35,395 nt of DNA, taken from Candidatus Poribacteria bacterium. Lineage in GTDB: Bacteria; Poribacteria; WGA-4E; UBA9662. A program made the position numbers and the translations under genes. A model generated the notes under the pieces. It ran no database searches. It was not told where the DNA came from and saw only the letters and a program-made list of their open reading frames with translations. The stretch spans positions 1 through 35,395 of the forward strand of contig DTUY01000150.1 of NCBI GenBank assembly GCA_012963885.1, in the 5' to 3' direction. Of this stretch, positions 8,691 to 16,071 are shown one piece after another. The stretch's first letter is position 1. Every line of letters begins with the position of its first letter.

Positions 8691-9971
8691 CTATTCCTTG
8701 CACTGCGGTATTTTGAATTCCTTATTACTCATTGAAAGATTTTCAGTTATATCAACAACCGAATCAATTTTTGATATCTGCTGCGAAAACGCACATAGAA
8801 AACGAGCGGCAGGAGAATCCTCAACCGTTTGGCGGTTTACAGTTAAAGATAATCCGATGTGAGAAACGAACTCTATCTTACCATTAACTTCTACAGGTTT
8901 TAAATTAATGTTACCTATACCCAAAATCCCAACTTGTGGGACATTCAATATGGGGGTGAAACTCTCGATTCCCAGAGCTCCCAGATTGGTGACTGTAAAC
9001 GTACCGCCTATCAAGTCATCCGGAGACACTTCACCCTCCAAACAGGCAAAAGACAAACGCCTGGCTTCCTGAGACATCTCTTCCAAGCTCAAGTCTTCAG
9101 CGTTCTTAATAACTGGTACCAACAAGCCGCGTTCAGTATCTACCGCAAACCCCAAATTCACCTGTTTGGACCAAGAAATGGAGTTGTTGGTAAAAAGCGC
9201 GTTTAGCTGAGGATAACCAATCAGTACTCTAGATACCAGAAAAAGAATCAGATCGTTAATCGTAATTTGCTGTAACTCGGAATTTTCCTCCAATCGTTGA
9301 CAAAGGGATAATAAACTGCGTGCGTCTGCCGAAGCGTTCAAGGTAAATCGAGTTGTTGACCGAACAGAATTTAGCATACGTTCAGCAATGATCTTACGTA
9401 TTCCCTGGAAAGGAATTGCCCGTCTGTGCTTACCAGCAGGAGGCATGGCTTCAGGTAGCGCAATTCCGGACTCCAGACCGTCCAGTGTAACCTGGCCACC
9501 AATACCCGACCCATATGCAGGTACAATCAAATTCTGTTCTGCGGCTACTGTTCTGGCTAGCGGGGTCACTGGCTGCCGATTTAAGAAGGCAAATTGTACA
9601 TCTTTCTCCATAACCCGACCATTGGGGCCTGTTCCTTGAATGCCCGAGGTATCTATTCCCGACTTTGTTGCCAAAGCTTCAGCACGCGGAGATATACTGA
9701 AATTCAAATCCGATTGTCTTGAAACACCTTCTACCATCGACCAAGAATTGACTGCACGAGATTCTACAGGCACCTCAATCCCATTATCAGTGGCAGTAAT
9801 CCTCTTTACTAGCAGACCGGAATTTCCTGGCCTCATATTCTCAGGTCGAAGATTACTTGCATTTTCGCCCAGTTCGCCGACAGCTGCGATGTTAGTTAGG
9901 GCATGGACCTCATCCCCTGTCTGGAAGAATATTTCCAGAACAGTACCTGATACTGGACTATCTACTTCCAA
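8691..9971 (-). CDS. 2-oxoacid dehydrogenase E2 (dihydrolipoyl acyltransferase), open part of an interrupted gene
   Basis: This 426-residue frame carries the end of a lipoyl domain (V-D-S-P-V-S-G-T-V), a linker, a peripheral subunit-binding domain (S-P-R-A-E-A-L-A, then G-T-G-P-N-G-R-V-M-E-K-D-V) and the C-terminal acyltransferase domain. The lipoyl lysine is upstream, in frame but beyond a TGA codon (see 9972-10106), so a product starting at the TTG at 9971 could not be lipoylated. In the catalytic domain the family motif D-H-R-x-x-D-G is replaced by N-R-Q-T-V-E-D, while the following S-P-A-A-R-F-L is intact, so the catalytic His is absent. It may be a structural E2-like (E3BP-type) core or a decaying enzyme. 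It is the first gene of the E2-E3-E1 operon, coupled to E3 with no spacer. Confidence 0.85.
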   Translation of the reverse strand: MEVDSPVSGTVLEIFFQTGDEVHALTNIAAVGELGENASNLRPENMRPGNSGLLVKRITATDNGIEVPVESRAVNSWSMVEGVSRQSDLNFSISPRAEALATKSGIDTSGIQGTGPNGRVMEKDVQFAFLNRQPVTPLARTVAAEQNLIVPAYGSGIGGQVTLDGLESGIALPEAMPPAGKHRRAIPFQGIRKIIAERMLNSVRSTTRFTLNASADARSLLSLCQRLEENSELQQITINDLILFLVSRVLIGYPQLNALFTNNSISWSKQVNLGFAVDTERGLLVPVIKNAEDLSLEEMSQEARRLSFACLEGEVSPDDLIGGTFTVTNLGALGIESFTPILNVPQVGILGIGNINLKPVEVNGKIEFVSHIGLSLTVNRQTVEDSPAARFLCAFSQQISKIDSVVDITENLSMSNKEFKIPQCKE

Positions 9972-10106
9972 TAGCGCTTTGTCAGTTTCTACTTCGCAGA
10001 TTGTCTCCCCTTGAGTGATTTCATCCCCTGCTTTCTTTTTTCAATCAACGATGATACAACTCTCTACTGACTGGCCCAATTTGGGCATAATGATCGCGGT
10101 TGCCAT
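9972..10106 (-). pseudogene. N-terminal lipoyl-domain half of E2, cut off by an in-frame TGA
   Basis: From an ATG at 10106-10104 the minus strand reads, in the same frame as the E2 body, M-A-T-A-I-I-M-P-K-L-G-Q-S, then I-V-D, a TGA stop at 10043-10041 (codon 22), K-K-K-A-G-D-E-I and finally E-T-D-K-A with the lipoylation lysine at codon 43. The TGA sits exactly where lipoyl domains have a conserved Trp (W-x-K-K-x-G-D). A single G-to-A change from TGG explains it. TGA is an ordinary stop in this genome, since the sulfatase and E1 genes end with it. Confidence 0.85.
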
Positions 10107-10151
10107 AGTATATTCTTAACCGAAACTCACAAAATGTGCTTGCGATAAATT

Positions 10152-10183
10152 GAACACTGTGTAACCTTATAGTGTAAGTGTTC
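10152..10183. promoter_or_regulatory. Interrupted palindrome between divergent operons, possible operator
   Basis: GAACACT at 10152-10158 and its exact complement AGTGTTC at 10177-10183 flank an 18-base spacer. The spacer region also contains a GTGTAA direct repeat. It lies in the 220-base divergent gap between the E2 operon (minus) and the Gfo/Idh operon (plus), a usual site for a shared regulator. No matching regulator gene is in the window. Confidence 0.35.
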
Positions 10184-10327
10184 CAAAAATTACATTTGTG
10201 AAGAACAACATAATAATATATCATACATCGACATGTAATCGCATAAGAGGGTATTGGCACAACATGCCAGTGTTTTGAAATGATATCAATAGGTGAAAAG
10301 CGTATAACTAACGAAAGGAATTAACGC

Positions 10328-11515
10328 GTGGCTATTCGAATCGCAATTATCGGTTGTGGTGGTATGTCAGGAGGACATCTCAACGCTTACTTAACAATTT
10401 ATGAATCTGAACCTGAAAAGCTCGAGCTGGTAGCAATGTGCGATGCCATCAAGGAACGCGCTGAGAATTTTGCTGATCGTGTAAAAGAAACTACTGGTAA
10501 AATGCCAGCAGTTTATGATGATGTAGATGAGATGCTGGCAACAGAAAACCTGGACGGTGCTGATATCTGTACATCCCACGCTTACCATCACGTTGCGGCA
10601 ACTAAATGCTTAAACGCTGGTGTCAATGTGATGGTTGAAAAACCGACGGGAATTACGGTCAAAGCAACACATGCTATTATTGAAGCGGCGGCAGCAAACA
10701 ACAAAATTGCAGCCACAGCAGAGAATATCCGGCGTATGCCGAGCCGACGGACATCCTGGTGGTTGATGAATGAAAAGAAAATGCTCGGTGAGATGACCAC
10801 GTTTTATGCACAACATGCTAGTTACCGTGCACCAAGCCCTGAATCCGATTGGCATTGGCGGCTTGATCTGTCACTTGGTGGTGGAGGTATGGTAATGGAC
10901 TCCGGCGCCCATTATGGTGATACTATTCGCTATCTATTTGGCGATCCTGACACAGTTTATGGACGCGTGTCTCAAATTATAGACCGTAAAGTCACCAAAT
11001 CCGGTGAACTCGTCCAGGATGAACAAGAAGATACATGGATGGCAACTATTAATTTCAAAAGCGGTGTGACTGGACTTTGGACTTGCAGCTGGGCTGCTCC
11101 GGGGCATGATTTTAATCATGTTATTTATTATGGCACTGAAGGCGCACTTATCGATAGTGGTGACATCTTTCATGGTCCATTTGATGAGGCGGAGATCGTA
11201 CTTAAAGACGGATCTCAGCACAGTATGGAAGACTTGATAGAAGATTATATGTCGAGTCTGGACGAGGAAGAAAAAAACCGACTATTCCCGCATGGTTTCA
11301 CTGATGGAGTGGTTCTGGAATGTTATGATTTCGTTGATGCTATTGAAAATGACCGTCCACCAGAAATTACTGCGGAAATGGGGCTTCGAGCAAAATCAAT
11401 CTGTGAAGCTATCTACGAGTCGAACGCTTGCAATCAAGTTGTTGATTATGAGGCTGTTGTATCCGGTGAAATTGAGGTTTATCAAAAACCAATAAATGAA
11501 AGATGGGATCTATAA
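10328..11515 (+). CDS. Gfo/Idh/MocA family sugar or cyclitol oxidoreductase
   Basis: A 395-residue NAD(P)-dependent dehydrogenase. The N-terminal Rossmann domain shows I-I-G-C-G-G-M-S-G-G-H (7-17) and the family E104-K-P motif whose Lys assists hydride transfer. The C-terminal alpha/beta domain carries D191-S-G-A-H195-Y-G-D-T at the substrate site. Members act on inositols, glucosides, glucose-fructose and amino-sugars, so the substrate is open. GTG is the likely start, with AAGGAA about 8 bases upstream. It is the first of three co-directional genes with gaps of 86 and 61 bases, and the pairing with a creatininase-fold hydrolase and an enolase-superfamily enzyme suggests an oxidation, hydrolysis and dehydration sequence. 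A hairpin (11527-11552) lies downstream. Confidence 0.9.
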   Translation: MAIRIAIIGCGGMSGGHLNAYLTIYESEPEKLELVAMCDAIKERAENFADRVKETTGKMPAVYDDVDEMLATENLDGADICTSHAYHHVAATKCLNAGVNVMVEKPTGITVKATHAIIEAAAANNKIAATAENIRRMPSRRTSWWLMNEKKMLGEMTTFYAQHASYRAPSPESDWHWRLDLSLGGGGMVMDSGAHYGDTIRYLFGDPDTVYGRVSQIIDRKVTKSGELVQDEQEDTWMATINFKSGVTGLWTCSWAAPGHDFNHVIYYGTEGALIDSGDIFHGPFDEAEIVLKDGSQHSMEDLIEDYMSSLDEEEKNRLFPHGFTDGVVLECYDFVDAIENDRPPEITAEMGLRAKSICEAIYESNACNQVVDYEAVVSGEIEVYQKPINERWDL

Positions 11516-11526
11516 TCATCACACGT

Positions 11527-11552
11527 TTAGCTTTACTGGGAAGTTAAGCTAA
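11527..11552 (+). other. Intercistronic hairpin
   Basis: The arms ttagctt (11527-11533) and aagctaa (11546-11552) pair perfectly. After one T-T mismatch, act and agt extend the stem around a ggga loop. No T-run follows, so it is not a classical terminator. A role in mRNA stability or partial attenuation between the Gfo/Idh and creatininase genes is possible. Confidence 0.4.
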
Positions 11553-11601
11553 TATTAGGTCATTTTAAAACAGCACCAATACTTTTTGTGAGGAAAAACA
11601 A

Positions 11602-12327
11602 ATGATTAAATCAGTTTTACTATGGGAAAACCAAAGACGATATATCCGTGAGGCGATTGATGCAGGAGAATTGAAGGGTGCTATTGTACCAACAGGAAGT
11701 ACTGAACAACATAATGAGCATCTAGCCATGATTCATGATACCGCTAGTGCCTCACATGTTTCGGAACTGGCAGCAGAAAAGCTGCGCCCGCAGGTGATTG
11801 TCACTACGCCATTGGCCATCGGTGTATCAGAACATTGGATGGATCATAAGGGAACTCTGACGCTCCGGCCTGAAGTGTTTGGGGAGGTATTATACGATGT
11901 TTGTGATAGTTTAAGGCGTCATGGGATTGAAAATGTGCTGATTATCAATGGTCACGCTGGAAACGCAGGGCCCATTCAACAACGATTGGAGGATTTTCGT
12001 CAGCGTTTAGGTATCAATCTCGCCTTTCATTCATATTGGGAAGCCTACACGAGCGAACTGGTTGAGAAACAGATGGAATCTGGCAATTGCCCTGGACATG
12101 CTTCAGAATTCGAGACAGCCTTTGCCTTAGCTGCGTTTCCTAATAATGTTGATTGGGAAAACGTGGATTACGATAATGCCAAACTAACTATCTCCAATCC
12201 AGATCGTGCTGAAAATGATCGTGCATACCATCATGAAGCTAAGCTTGCAACAGCCGAGAAGGGTCAGGTGATGATAGACGTGGCCGTCGATTGGGTGTCG
12301 GAAAAAATGCAAAATATGATTCAATAA
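11602..12327 (+). CDS. Creatininase-family metal-dependent amidohydrolase/hydrolase
   Basis: A 241-residue single-domain protein of the creatininase fold, normal family length. Metal-binding landmarks are G-S-T-E35-Q-H37 and H45-D46-T, I-N-G-H118-A-G-N, and G-H166-A-S-E169-F-E171-T. Family members open cyclic amides (creatinine), act in mycofactocin maturation, or, in the IolN branch of cyclitol catabolism, hydrolyse a diketo-inositol ring. The residues seen define the fold and metal site but not the substrate. GAGGAAA lies upstream of the ATG. It sits between a Gfo/Idh dehydrogenase and an enolase-superfamily enzyme, so a catabolic ring-opening step is more likely than cofactor maturation. 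That is inference from context. Confidence 0.88.
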   Translation: MIKSVLLWENQRRYIREAIDAGELKGAIVPTGSTEQHNEHLAMIHDTASASHVSELAAEKLRPQVIVTTPLAIGVSEHWMDHKGTLTLRPEVFGEVLYDVCDSLRRHGIENVLIINGHAGNAGPIQQRLEDFRQRLGINLAFHSYWEAYTSELVEKQMESGNCPGHASEFETAFALAAFPNNVDWENVDYDNAKLTISNPDRAENDRAYHHEAKLATAEKGQVMIDVAVDWVSEKMQNMIQ

Positions 12328-12388
12328 CCAAGTGTATATATTCGTTCCCAAATAACTAACTTTCTTTAAACGATTTTGGGAGGTTAAG

Positions 12389-13390
12389 ATGAAGATTACT
12401 GATATTGAGGTCATGCAGGTTAAAGCTCCATATCATCAGGGTATCAGTGAACTGATGATACGCCGTAACCTGTATCAGATTAATTACGTCTACAGAGTCT
12501 ATACTGACGAAGGCATAGTCGGTATTGGAGATGATGGCAAGCAACCGGATGAAGTGATCCAAAGGTATATTGGCCGCAACCCGTTTGAATTTATAAATGG
12601 ATCTGCGCCAACACCGCTTCAGCAGGCATTTTATGACATTATGGGGAAGGCACTTGATGTTCCAATGTACCAACTTTTAGGAGAAAAGGTTCACCATAAA
12701 GTTCCAATTGCCTATTGGTCGATCGATATGACGCCTGAAGAATGGGCTAATGAAGCCAAACATGCCTATGCTCTCGGATATCGTGTGCATAAGATAAAAG
12801 CACGGCCATGGTTTGAAATTGTCGAACAGGTTCAGGCAATTTCAGAAGCTGTGCCTGCCAATTACCAGTTGCGAGTCGATGCCAACGATTCTTTCGAAAC
12901 TCCTGCACAGACTCTTAAGGTGGTTGATCTACTTCAAGAATACAATATTGAGTCTTTTGAAACACCAATTCCTCAGAAAGATATCGAAGGTTATGTGGAA
13001 ATTAAGCAACATTGCGATGTGCCGATTACCATCCATTTCGGCAACCCGGACCCAATTGAAGCCATAAAAGCCAATATGAACGATTCGTTCATTATTGCTT
13101 ATCCGGATTCTCGTGCCTCGAATGCTAAATATGAGGCGGCGGTCTCGCAGGCTGCTCACTTACCTGTCTGGCTTCAGATCGTGGGGCTTGGAGTGACCAC
13201 TGCCTATGTAACCCATCTCAGCGCTACCATGCCCAATGCTACCATGCCCGCAATTACACTCAGTTGTTTGCGAGAGAATGCTCTTGTTAAACCGGCAATT
13301 CAAATGGAAGATGGCTACGCAACAGTACCGGAGAGGCCGGGGTTGGGTGTGGAACTGGATGAAGACGCACTTGATAATTGCCGAATCTGA
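12389..13390 (+). CDS. Enolase-superfamily (mandelate racemase/muconate lactonizing-like) enzyme
   Basis: A 333-residue protein with an N-terminal capping domain (about 1-115) and a (beta/alpha)7-beta barrel. Enolase-superfamily members abstract the proton alpha to a carboxylate, giving acid-sugar dehydration, racemisation or cycloisomerisation. Visible active-site elements are K135-I-K137 on the second strand, metal ligand D164 in R-V-D-A-N-D and metal ligand E191 in S-F-E-T-P. At the third ligand position, where Glu or Asp is usual, I read I-T-I-H216-F-G, so the metal site may be non-canonical. The protein is slightly short for an acid-sugar dehydratase. A GGGAGG ribosome-binding site is 5 bases from the ATG. 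It is the last gene of the Gfo/Idh operon, where it would suit dehydration of an aldonate-type product. Confidence 0.88.
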   Translation: MKITDIEVMQVKAPYHQGISELMIRRNLYQINYVYRVYTDEGIVGIGDDGKQPDEVIQRYIGRNPFEFINGSAPTPLQQAFYDIMGKALDVPMYQLLGEKVHHKVPIAYWSIDMTPEEWANEAKHAYALGYRVHKIKARPWFEIVEQVQAISEAVPANYQLRVDANDSFETPAQTLKVVDLLQEYNIESFETPIPQKDIEGYVEIKQHCDVPITIHFGNPDPIEAIKANMNDSFIIAYPDSRASNAKYEAAVSQAAHLPVWLQIVGLGVTTAYVTHLSATMPNATMPAITLSCLRENALVKPAIQMEDGYATVPERPGLGVELDEDALDNCRI

Positions 13391-13422
13391 ACCTCTGATA
13401 AAAATTCTGAAGAGCAGACCGA

Positions 13423-13983
13423 TTGATTATAGTACAAGGGGATAACTTTCAATGTGGTGTTTGTGTGTTGCGAGTTAGCGTTGAGGAACCGCAAAATCTG
13501 ATGTGCGGCCGGTTCAAGAGAGGGAAAGTTATCTCCGTGCCTCAGGGAGAACATCTGTACATCGGATCAGCCATGAATAAAAAAAGGTCTGCTTCGCTCG
13601 CTTCACGACTTGTTCGTCATGCCACCAGAACCGGAGAAAAATCTCCACATAAAATTCGTCCTCGGATGATTGCGTTTTTCCAGCAGATTCAACTTGGAAA
13701 CAATGATCTGCTGCCCAAGAGTCCCAAAAAAGCATTCTGGAACATTGATTATCTCCTAGATATTCTTTCCGTGGAAATTACCGGTCTCATTGCTTTCCGA
13801 ACGAATAGAAAGCTAGAAGCAAAATTGGGTGAATTCCTCGAGAATGACTCAAATACCTGGATTCTTGAGAAAGGTCTGGGAGCAAGCGATATTCCCGGTA
13901 ACGCCCATTTCCTTAGCTTAACATCACAAAGTGACAGGTGGTGGCTGAATTTACCAAACCGACTTGACGCTATAATATCGTAA
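13423..13983 (+). CDS. DUF123 (GIY-YIG-like) domain protein
   Basis: A protein of about 186 residues. The core runs from G-V-C-V-L-R-V through P-Q-G-E-H-L-Y-I-G-S-A, S-R-L-V-R-H, F-W-N-I-D-Y-L-L and an E-x-K-L-G segment to L-G-A-S-D-I-P-G-N-A-H-F. This order matches the DUF123 family, found alone or fused to endonuclease III and linked to the GIY-YIG nuclease fold. Its molecular role is not established. The TTG start at 13423 is the least certain point: no strong ribosome-binding site is seen and the conserved core begins about 11 residues later. It follows the enolase-superfamily gene by about 32 bases and may be co-transcribed, though a DNA-related function would be unrelated to that operon. 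Confidence 0.75.
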   Translation: MIIVQGDNFQCGVCVLRVSVEEPQNLMCGRFKRGKVISVPQGEHLYIGSAMNKKRSASLASRLVRHATRTGEKSPHKIRPRMIAFFQQIQLGNNDLLPKSPKKAFWNIDYLLDILSVEITGLIAFRTNRKLEAKLGEFLENDSNTWILEKGLGASDIPGNAHFLSLTSQSDRWWLNLPNRLDAIIS

Positions 13984-14021
13984 GGTTTCCCTTTGAATTA
14001 GGTTGAAATCAAACGTTACTA

Positions 14022-15668
14022 TCAAGCTTCTACTTCACCTGTTTCATCCGGCCCGAATTGGCGCATGGCCATATCCTTAATTCCTTTCAGGTCAAGTTTT
14101 CCAGTCCCTAACAATGGTAGTTCCTCAGTCTCGTAGAAACTATCTGCTGATGGGATGAAGATATTCGGCATTCCTTTCTCATCTGCCAGTTTTTCCCGCA
14201 GTTCGTTTGGTGTCTGTTGCAACGGCCTATGGATGATGATTAACCGCTCACCCCTCTTTTCATCGGGCACAGCCGTCACAGCTGCCATGAGAGCGTCTTC
14301 ATCAGTAGACTCGATGATTTCATTGAGCATCTCTTCAATCCGAACATGAGGTACCATTTCACCACCAATTTTAGAAAATCGACTCACACGCCCGGTAATT
14401 CGGATAAAACCATCATCATCTATTTCAGCAACATCACCAGTACGGTACCAACCGTCTAAAATCACCTCATCAGTTAGGTCTTGGCGGCCATAGTAGCCTT
14501 TCATAACGTTGGGTCCTTTAATCCACAGCATACCAGAAGCATTGGTCCCAAGTTCCTCGTCAGTATCCAAATCGGTAATTTTGGTTGTGACTCCGGGGAT
14601 AGGCAGACCAACCGTGCCCTCTTTCAGGTCAATCTGGGAATTATCTGCTGAACGACTGGGTGGGACGTTAACCGACACTAACGGTGATAACTCCGTAGCT
14701 CCATATCCCTCAACCGGTTGTATATTGAATTTCTCCTCAAAAGCGTCGGCCAAATCCTTTGGCAACTTTTCAGCACCGGTTACAATTACATCAACTGATG
14801 CAAATTCTTCCGGGCTACAGCGATGCAGAAACCCACGCAGGAATGTCGGTGTAGCTAAAAGTATAGTTCCTTTGTGTCGCTGACAGAGCTTGCCAATTTG
14901 TTTGCCTTCCAGAGGACTGAAGTGATAAGCGGCCTTGATGTCCAATGCCATTGTAGCCCAGAGAGTAGCAGTAAATCCAAATGAATGAAAAAAAGGCAAG
15001 ATCCCAATCATGACATCTTCATGCCCCAGTTTAACAATTTGGTCGATAGCCTTGATATTTGAGCCAATGTTAGCGTGGGTTAGCATCACCCCTTTGGGAA
15101 CACCAGTCGAACCGGAGGTGAAAATAATAGTCAATAGATCTTCTTCCTTGACTTCGTGTAATCCCAGATTACGTTCTAATATTCCTGCGGGAGTAACACA
15201 AGCTGAGAATAATGCTGATAGCTTATTGAACAGACCTGCCTTGAGATCCGGATTTTCGCGAAAATCTTCTAAATAGATAATCTCAGCTTCCAGATCGAGA
15301 TCGAATTTTTCCCAAGCCTTGCGACTAGTGATAACATGTTTGATATGACATTGTTTCAAGCAAGCATTCAAAACTTCGGAGGTAGCAGTATAGTTCAGGT
15401 TAACAGCAGCACGACGATCCAAAGTTAATGCCAGATTGACAATAACTGCCGGTACAGTCGGGGGTAACAGGACTCCAACGCATTCTTCATCAGTATCAAG
15501 TACATGTTGACGAAGTAGTTTGCGCATAATAAGCGTACCAGCCAGTAGTTTATAACCACTAAATTCCAGCCCCATAGAATCGGCAATTTTAGACTGGCGA
15601 CCTCGTTGCTTGCACCGACGAATGAAAAGTCGAGTCAGATTCATTTCATCTTGAGTTTGGTTTTCCAT
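14022..15668 (-). CDS. AMP-forming acyl-activating enzyme (Aas-like acyl-ACP/acyl-CoA synthetase)
   Basis: A 548-residue ANL-superfamily ligase that would adenylate a fatty acid and transfer it to ACP or CoA. Visible are the P-loop T-S-G-S-T-G-V-P-K-G (about residues 184-193), the G-Y-G-A-T-E-L-S-P adenine-site motif, W-Y-R-T-G-D, and the hinge and C-terminal domain ending in G-T-G-K-L-D-L-K-G with the catalytic Lys. The F-S-K-I-G-G-E-M-V segment resembles the synthetase half of Aas. The acyltransferase half of Aas is absent, so this is a stand-alone activating domain. I start at the ATG at 15668 rather than the upstream ATG at 15683, because AGGAGG at 15680-15675 then lies 6 bases ahead. A candidate promoter lies at 15906-15878. 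The enzyme does not obviously belong to neighbouring sugar genes. Confidence 0.9.
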   Translation of the reverse strand: MENQTQDEMNLTRLFIRRCKQRGRQSKIADSMGLEFSGYKLLAGTLIMRKLLRQHVLDTDEECVGVLLPPTVPAVIVNLALTLDRRAAVNLNYTATSEVLNACLKQCHIKHVITSRKAWEKFDLDLEAEIIYLEDFRENPDLKAGLFNKLSALFSACVTPAGILERNLGLHEVKEEDLLTIIFTSGSTGVPKGVMLTHANIGSNIKAIDQIVKLGHEDVMIGILPFFHSFGFTATLWATMALDIKAAYHFSPLEGKQIGKLCQRHKGTILLATPTFLRGFLHRCSPEEFASVDVIVTGAEKLPKDLADAFEEKFNIQPVEGYGATELSPLVSVNVPPSRSADNSQIDLKEGTVGLPIPGVTTKITDLDTDEELGTNASGMLWIKGPNVMKGYYGRQDLTDEVILDGWYRTGDVAEIDDDGFIRITGRVSRFSKIGGEMVPHVRIEEMLNEIIESTDEDALMAAVTAVPDEKRGERLIIIHRPLQQTPNELREKLADEKGMPNIFIPSADSFYETEELPLLGTGKLDLKGIKDMAMRQFGPDETGEVEA

Positions 15669-15823
15669 TGCGTTCCTCCTCATTGTTTTGCCACTTCCTT
15701 ATGAAAGACGAATTCTGCTCTATGTCAAAGCCCCAACGTCCCTATGTTCCAGAAGTTTTCAGCTAACTTTGATTCTGCTTTTCGTCATGCTGCATGGTAC
15801 CCAATAAATGAATAAATTCTATC

Positions 15824-16060
15824 ATGAACGGCATTGACATACAACCAATCCGCCAGAAAACTACTGATATTCGTCCAAATTTAGAATATCTTTTCAACAA
15901 AGTCAATAACGAACCAACTGAAATCCAAGCCAATCTAACGGCCGAGCATCCAGCCTTGTAACTGGAATATTTTGGATTGGCAGATCCATGTCTTTTTGGA
16001 CACACATCTAGTCCGATTGACAGACATTGTTTAATAGTAATGGTAATGGATCCAAGGTGA
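15824..16060 (+). pseudogene. Possible small degraded gene with one in-frame TAA
   Basis: In the 403-base gap between the acyl-activating enzyme and the glycosidase, an ATG at 15824 opens 45 codons beginning M-N-G-I-D-I-Q-P-I-R-Q-K and ending T-A-E-H-P-A-L. After a TAA at 15959-15961, the same frame continues with protein-like sequence (L-E-Y-F-G-L-A-D-P-C-L-F-G-H-T-S) to a TGA at 16058-16060. I do not recognise a family and there is no clear ribosome-binding site. It may be a remnant of a longer protein or chance. Confidence 0.25.
15878..15906 (-). promoter_or_regulatory. Candidate sigma70-type promoter for the acyl-activating enzyme
   Basis: On the minus strand TTGACT (15906-15901) and TAAATT (15883-15878) are separated by exactly 17 bases. 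The -35 is a 5/6 match and the -10 a 4/6 match. It would give a leader of about 200 bases before the ATG at 15668. Confidence 0.35.
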
Positions 16061-16071
16061 AAACACTTCTC

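Noticed and set aside
10041..10043. TGA recoded as Trp genome-wide
   Set aside because: Sulfatase, E1 and other genes end at TGA in the expected places and use TGG for Trp, so a recoded genome is not supported.
15763..16005. 80-codon minus-strand open frame
   Set aside because: Its composition is not protein-like, no ribosome-binding site or family motif is seen, and it overlaps the better candidate on the plus strand.
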